Below, in pieces: positions 61,301-64,000 of a stretch of DNA of 64,000 nt. Positions within the stretch are counted from its first letter, which is position 1; each line of letters begins with the position of its first letter. The translations under genes and the position numbers were made by a program. The stretch spans positions 1 to 64,000 of the forward strand of contig JASANG010001006.1 in assembly GCA_030248215.1 (NCBI GenBank). Direction: 5' to 3'. This DNA comes from Enoplolaimus lenunculus. Taxonomy: Eukaryota; Nematoda; Enoplea; Enoplida; Thoracostomopsidae. A model generated the notes under the pieces. That model ran no database searches and was not told where the DNA came from. It saw only the letters and a program-made list of their open reading frames with translations.

Positions 61301-62146
61301 GTAATCATTTGGTAATGGGTCTGCTTGCTTATAAACGAATGAACGCCCCAAAGTTTATAATTTGTTATAGTTTGCAATAATGGTTTTGCGTTTAACTCTG
61401 TGAATTTTGAGAATTAACTGCAACAGTTTGCCTGTAATAAAAACGTATTGCTAGCTGATGATAGGTGCTACATTACACATTTTTGAATACTGCTCAAGGT
61501 TTCAGAAAAACCTTGCCTAAGTTTAAACGTTTGCTTAAATTTCAAATAAGTCGAAGCCTGAGCCGAAGCGTTAATTTTAAAAATTGAAGTGTTACAACAG
61601 CAAGGTACGTATTTTGTTGCAGATGCAAATTTTTACACCACAACAGTGCGTAAAACTGGCTGACCCAAGTAATTCATCCGGGCCGTTCTCAAGTTTACGG
61701 AGTTAGCTGAAAGGTTTTTATTGTAACAAATTTTGAAAACAAAAAGTGGACTCAAATTTAAACAAAATTAGCCAATGAGATCAATGCGTTCAAACAACAT
61801 AAATATCGGAACATGTTAATAACAGGGGCGTGTCCACTGGCACACATAGGGACTTAGAGTCTGGTACACTTATACTTAGGATTAGACTTAGATTTAGACT
61901 CAGGTTCATGATTTAGTAAACAGAAATCTATATAATTAACATGGGTCCAAAACATTTGGCCAATAGAAATGCTTGATTTGGGTTTATACTCACTATGTGA
62001 ACCGTCGAAACTGTATTCGATTGGTTCGTTTGCTTCCCAACGGCGAACGCGACTGCGAATAAATTTGCGTTTTTTCCTCCGATCCGGTTCGTGGATGACT
62101 TTTTCAAGGATCTCTTCTGCTTGTTCTTTCCACAGGACAATATCGC
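52941..62146 (-). CDS. Secreted astacin metalloprotease, astacin-EGF-CUB-TSP1-Cys tail (5' end missing)
   Basis: Thirteen minus-strand exons: 62146-61994, 61151-61028, 60488-60416, 60225-60162, 59580-59441, 58778-58652, 57967-57845, 57393-57284, 56629-56499, 56102-55987, 54983-54872, 53873-53763 and 53028-52941 (TAG), about 489 residues with all phases consistent. Order: end of propeptide (GDIVLWKEQ) with a furin-like RRKKR; astacin catalytic domain with zinc site [19 protein letters not shown] and Met-turn SIMHY; six-cysteine EGF module ([15 protein letters not shown]); CUB domain (CGGEV...C..W, ending GFKAFIRS); one thrombospondin type-1 repeat ([14 protein letters not shown]); short Cys-rich tail ([18 protein letters not shown]). 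It is a zinc endopeptidase activated by propeptide removal. Astacin-EGF-CUB-TSP1 is the layout of nematode NAS subfamily V; tunicates also have TSP1-bearing astacins. The signal peptide exon was not found. Confidence 0.92.
54123..54369. mobile_element. MITE with CACTGTAAATTCCAGTGAG ends
   Basis: 247 bp. Left CACTGTAAATTCCAGTGAG and right CTCATTGGAATTTACAGTG are inverted repeats; the interior has GAGTTAA/TTAACTC units. It lies in the astacin intron between exons 54872 and 53873. A solo right end is at 56447-56468. Confidence 0.7.
55607..55734. mobile_element. CACTG-ended palindromic MITE, short copy
   Basis: 128 bp flanked by TA (55605-55606 and 55735-55736). Ends CACTGTAAAAATGGTGAG and CACCATTTTTTGCAGTG. 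It lies in an astacin intron. Confidence 0.8.
56200..56408. mobile_element. CACTG-ended palindromic MITE
   Basis: 209 bp flanked by TA (56198-56199 and 56409-56410). Ends CACTGCAAAAAATGGGG and CATCATGTTTTGTAGTG, with a CTCCGCCAGAG/CTCTGGCGGAG palindromic centre. It lies in the astacin intron between exons 56499 and 56102. Confidence 0.82.
58048..58179. mobile_element. Short inverted-repeat element, TTAGGGTGGTGCTATAC ends
   Basis: Left TTAGGGTGGTGCTATACT and right AGTATAGCGCCACACTAACC are inverted repeats about 130 bp apart. It lies in an astacin intron and is related to 31668-31825. Confidence 0.6.
58210..58348. repeat. (AAT)n microsatellite
   Basis: About 139 bp of AAT/ATA repeats with few interruptions, in an astacin intron. 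The poly-Ile minus-strand frame across it is an artefact. Confidence 0.97.
60529..60791 (+). repeat. tRNA-derived SINE-like element, family 1, copy 2
   Basis: Matches 47273-47526. The tRNA-like core keeps an almost perfect B box (GAGTTCGATCCCC) and an A-box-like GGCAAGGGTAGAGTATTC. A 3' segment CTGAAGTCTGGGTTCC..GGACTGACATG follows. It lies in the astacin intron between exons 61028 and 60488. Confidence 0.7.
60808..60970 (+). repeat. SINE-like family 2 fragment
   Basis: ATCTCCACAAGGCGTGGAAA to AAAATATTCAAGTGCAAGAGG matches the 3' half of the nested element at 24918-25175, with a decayed tRNA-like core. Confidence 0.5.
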
Positions 62147-62484
62147 CTAATATACAGAAACAAAATTAATACGTAACAATCGTATTGCCAGCACAAGCAC
62201 GCGCGCAGCCAACATTTCTAATCGGGAAGGGACTACGTATCCGACAAGTCAAAACAAATGTTGATTTTCGAAGAATACTCGAACAAAACGAGCGGAAAGT
62301 TGGACATTGTGTAAAAACTGATGTAGTGCAATGAAAATTTTATCTGTGTTGTTTCAGAACGGTATATACCTTGATTGATAGATTTTTCAAATTCGTTTCA
62401 ACCGTAAATAAAAAACTACTGAAACCCCTGCTGAGTGAATCAACCGAGAAAGCAGACAATTAATTTTAGCAAGAGTGTATCGAT

Positions 62485-62757
62485 ACAAGAGTAAGCAACT
62501 CTTGTGGATCCTTATGGTACAAAATGTACACCAGGCGTTGCGTTTTTGACCCCCCTCTATTTAGAAGGGGTACAACCTGTGCGAACCATGGCACTGTATG
62601 TATCTGGAATCAGAAACACTCCACTTACACCTTAATTTAAATGTATGCATGTGACAGCGACCCCCTCTAAATAAGGGTCGTCGGCCAAAAACGCAACGCC
62701 CAGTAGTATATACATCTTGTATCCTGCGGAACTCTAAGAGTTGCATACTCGTGTATA
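62485..62757. mobile_element. Inverted-repeat element (AAGAGTTGC family), complete copy
   Basis: Ends ACAAGAGTAAGCAACTC and AAGAGTTGCATACTCGTGT. Subterminal GGTACAAAATGTAC / GTATATACATC and GGCGTTGCGTTTTTG / CCAAAAACGCAACGCC are inverted. It contains CCCCCTCTATTTAG and its inverse. Confidence 0.6.
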
Positions 62758-62787
62758 ATGCTCTCTTGATTTCAGTATTGAACGCAT

Positions 62788-62964
62788 GGCCCATGTAACA
62801 GTAGTATAAGCATATTCCTAAGCCTTTAAGCCTAAGGTTAAGCGTAAGCCTAAGCGTAAGGATGACCCTATTCCTAAGCCTAAGCAAAAAATTTAGTCTA
62901 AAGCTTAAACTGACTCTATTACAGCCCCTCCGGAAAACGATCCGGCCCTGTTCTATACATGTGC
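62788..62964. mobile_element. TTAGGC-carrying MITE, AAAGA-related subfamily, degenerate
   Basis: Starts GGCCCATGTAACAGTAGT and ends near CTATACATGTGC. The interior has CCTAAG and CCTAAGCGTAAGG units and AAATTTAGTCTAAAGC. Confidence 0.6.
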
Positions 62965-63166
62965 TTGCAACAGCCCCAATACAATTTTGCAGTCATGGAC
63001 TGAGGATTTAGATTCCCGCAGACCGTCGTTGTTACACAGAACGTTCAGCTTACAATTTATTAAACTACTAAAATTAGCAGCACATCGAACCTAAATTAAA
63101 TCCACGCAATAGCATGGATTGTAAATTTTTTAATTTTTTGATTATCGTCCACAGGTCACAGGGTTG

Positions 63167-63326
63167 CAGGCCTGTAGCCAGCTCACCTTGCTAGGGGGGC
63201 TAAAATTTTTTCAGGAGGGGCATTCAAGGGTTTTCAATGTGTTACAAGCAAGGTCGAAATCTTTCAAGGGGGGCCAAAATTTCCAGGTGGCTGAACCCCC
63301 CAGGCCCCCCTTTGGCTACGGGCCTG
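63167..63326. mobile_element. hAT-like MITE, CAGGCCTGTAGCC ends
   Basis: 160 bp. Left CAGGCCTGTAGCCAG and right TTGGCTACGGGCCTG. Flanks CAGGGTTG/CAGGGTTA (7 of 8). The interior has AGGGGGGC and GGCCCCCC arms, so the element folds on itself. Confidence 0.8.
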
Positions 63327-63447
63327 CAGGGTTATTTTTTTAGTTTTTGATTACTAGAAACTTATTTTTGTAATATGTAAATTTAGCAAAATACATTAAA
63401 TATGATAAAACTTTCAAAAATTTCACAATTTAACTGAGTGTAAATAA

Positions 63448-63711
63448 ATGAAATTCACAAATTGCAGGCCTCGTTTGCCGAAAATACCTACTATTAACAT
63501 AGCAGCGTGCTGGCATACTGTCATAAATATGCAGCACATGGCCAGATTTTTACCAGAAAACAAAATTCCGTCGATGGTCAAAGTTTACAAAAAACCGAAA
63601 TCAGCTTTCAAACACACATATATTGGTCGTAAGCGCCGTTGTGAAAAAATATCCGCATTTCTGAGCTTGTTGTCAAACTTTATTCAAGACCCTGCGTTGG
63701 CTTGTATTTGA
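63448..63711 (+). CDS. Doubtful small reading frame or terminal exon, function unknown
   Basis: An 87-codon frame, or a terminal exon starting at 63468 after the acceptor-like ATTGCAG. It encodes a basic peptide (KVYKKPKSAFKHTYIGRKRR) with no recognised domain. An AATAAA at 63723-63728 follows the stop by only 12 nt. It would be transcribed opposite to the astacin gene and upstream of its known exons. I see no upstream exon to join to it, so it may be a chance frame. Confidence 0.2.
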   Translation: MKFTNCRPRLPKIPTINIAACWHTVINMQHMARFLPENKIPSMVKVYKKPKSAFKHTYIGRKRRCEKISAFLSLLSNFIQDPALACI

Positions 63712-64000
63712 AGTACAAAATGAATAAAGTTTTCACGTTATTATCATAGCCAGCAAGCATCTCGAGACACCAATCGACAACTTTGGTACGTACTCGCTTG
63801 CGTTTAAAGTTAAGGCTTAACCTTAGGTAATGGCTAGATAAATAAATAGCTAGCTACTCACACCAGCGTTCAACCGGAATTCTTTTTCCGGCCGGATTTC
63901 CAGCAAAAATTTAAGTCCTGCTCCTGCATTCAAAGAAGCAGGAACCGGAATTTTTACGGTTTTATGCCATATTATTTCTATTCATTTAAACATTGGAAAC

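Larger units (their letters stand above)
62147..64000. other. Right edge, upstream of the known astacin exons
   Basis: No propeptide or signal-peptide exon was found. Contents: inverted-repeat element (62485-62757), TTAGGC-type element (62788-62964), hAT-like element (63167-63326), the doubtful frame at 63448-63711 and, from ~63865, a CCGGAATT/CAGGAACC-rich repeat also seen at 30640-30730 and 49340-49700. Confidence 0.65.

Noticed and set aside
62366-62410. Minus-strand propeptide exon for the astacin gene (ending INQ|G)
   Set aside because: The sequence before the donor reads attractively, but a stop lies just upstream in frame with no AG acceptor between.
1-64000. LTR, retroviral, Polinton or LINE elements, and CRISPR arrays
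   Set aside because: No polymerase, integrase, capsid or reverse-transcriptase motif in any frame, no long terminal repeats, and no regularly spaced direct repeats of CRISPR type; the repeats present are short DNA transposons, SINE-like pieces and satellites.

Overview
This is AT-rich, intron-rich animal nuclear DNA. Five protein-coding genes can be read exon by exon, with GT-AG introns and matching reading phases. Together they form an ordinary metazoan set: a nuclear-pore scaffold protein (NUP160), an RWD/DUF1115 protein (RWDD2), a Dickkopf-3-like secreted protein, a small two-LIM protein and a secreted astacin metalloprotease. A Dickkopf gene argues against nematodes and insects. A marine invertebrate such as a tunicate is my best guess, but that is inference and nothing in the window proves it.

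Layout. 1-17.1 kb (+): C-terminal part of NUP160, 18 recognised exons; the gene starts before the window. 20.2-22.7 kb (+): RWDD2, three exons, complete. 22.7-32.4 kb: intergenic, packed with small transposons and minisatellites. 32.4-37.0 kb (+): DKK3-like gene, four exons, complete. 37.0-45.0 kb: intergenic, repeat-rich. 45.1-48.9 kb (+): LIM gene, four exons, complete. 48.9-52.9 kb: intergenic. 52.9-62.1 kb (-): astacin-EGF-CUB-TSP1 protease, 13 exons, 5' end not found. 62.1-64 kb: repeats and one doubtful small reading frame. The genes do not look like one pathway. The DKK3-like protein and the astacin protease are both secreted; any link between them would be speculation.

The striking part is the non-coding DNA. 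It holds several families of short non-autonomous DNA transposons with terminal inverted repeats and visible target-site duplications. (1) A GGCC-ended family with 8-bp duplications carries arrays of the hexamer TTAGGC inside it, the unit of nematode telomeres. (2) A CACTG-ended family with TA duplications is built around GAGTCAAATTGACTC palindromes. (3) Several hAT-like families have 8-bp duplications. (4) Three copies resemble HINE/Helentron elements, with subterminal inverted repeats, a ~175-bp central satellite and a 3' hairpin. (5) At least two tRNA-derived SINE-like families are present. Several copies sit right at splice sites: at the LIM exon-1 donor, 27 nt before a DKK acceptor and 26 nt before an RWDD2 acceptor. 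No LTR, retroviral, Polinton or LINE reading frame was recognised, and there is no CRISPR array.
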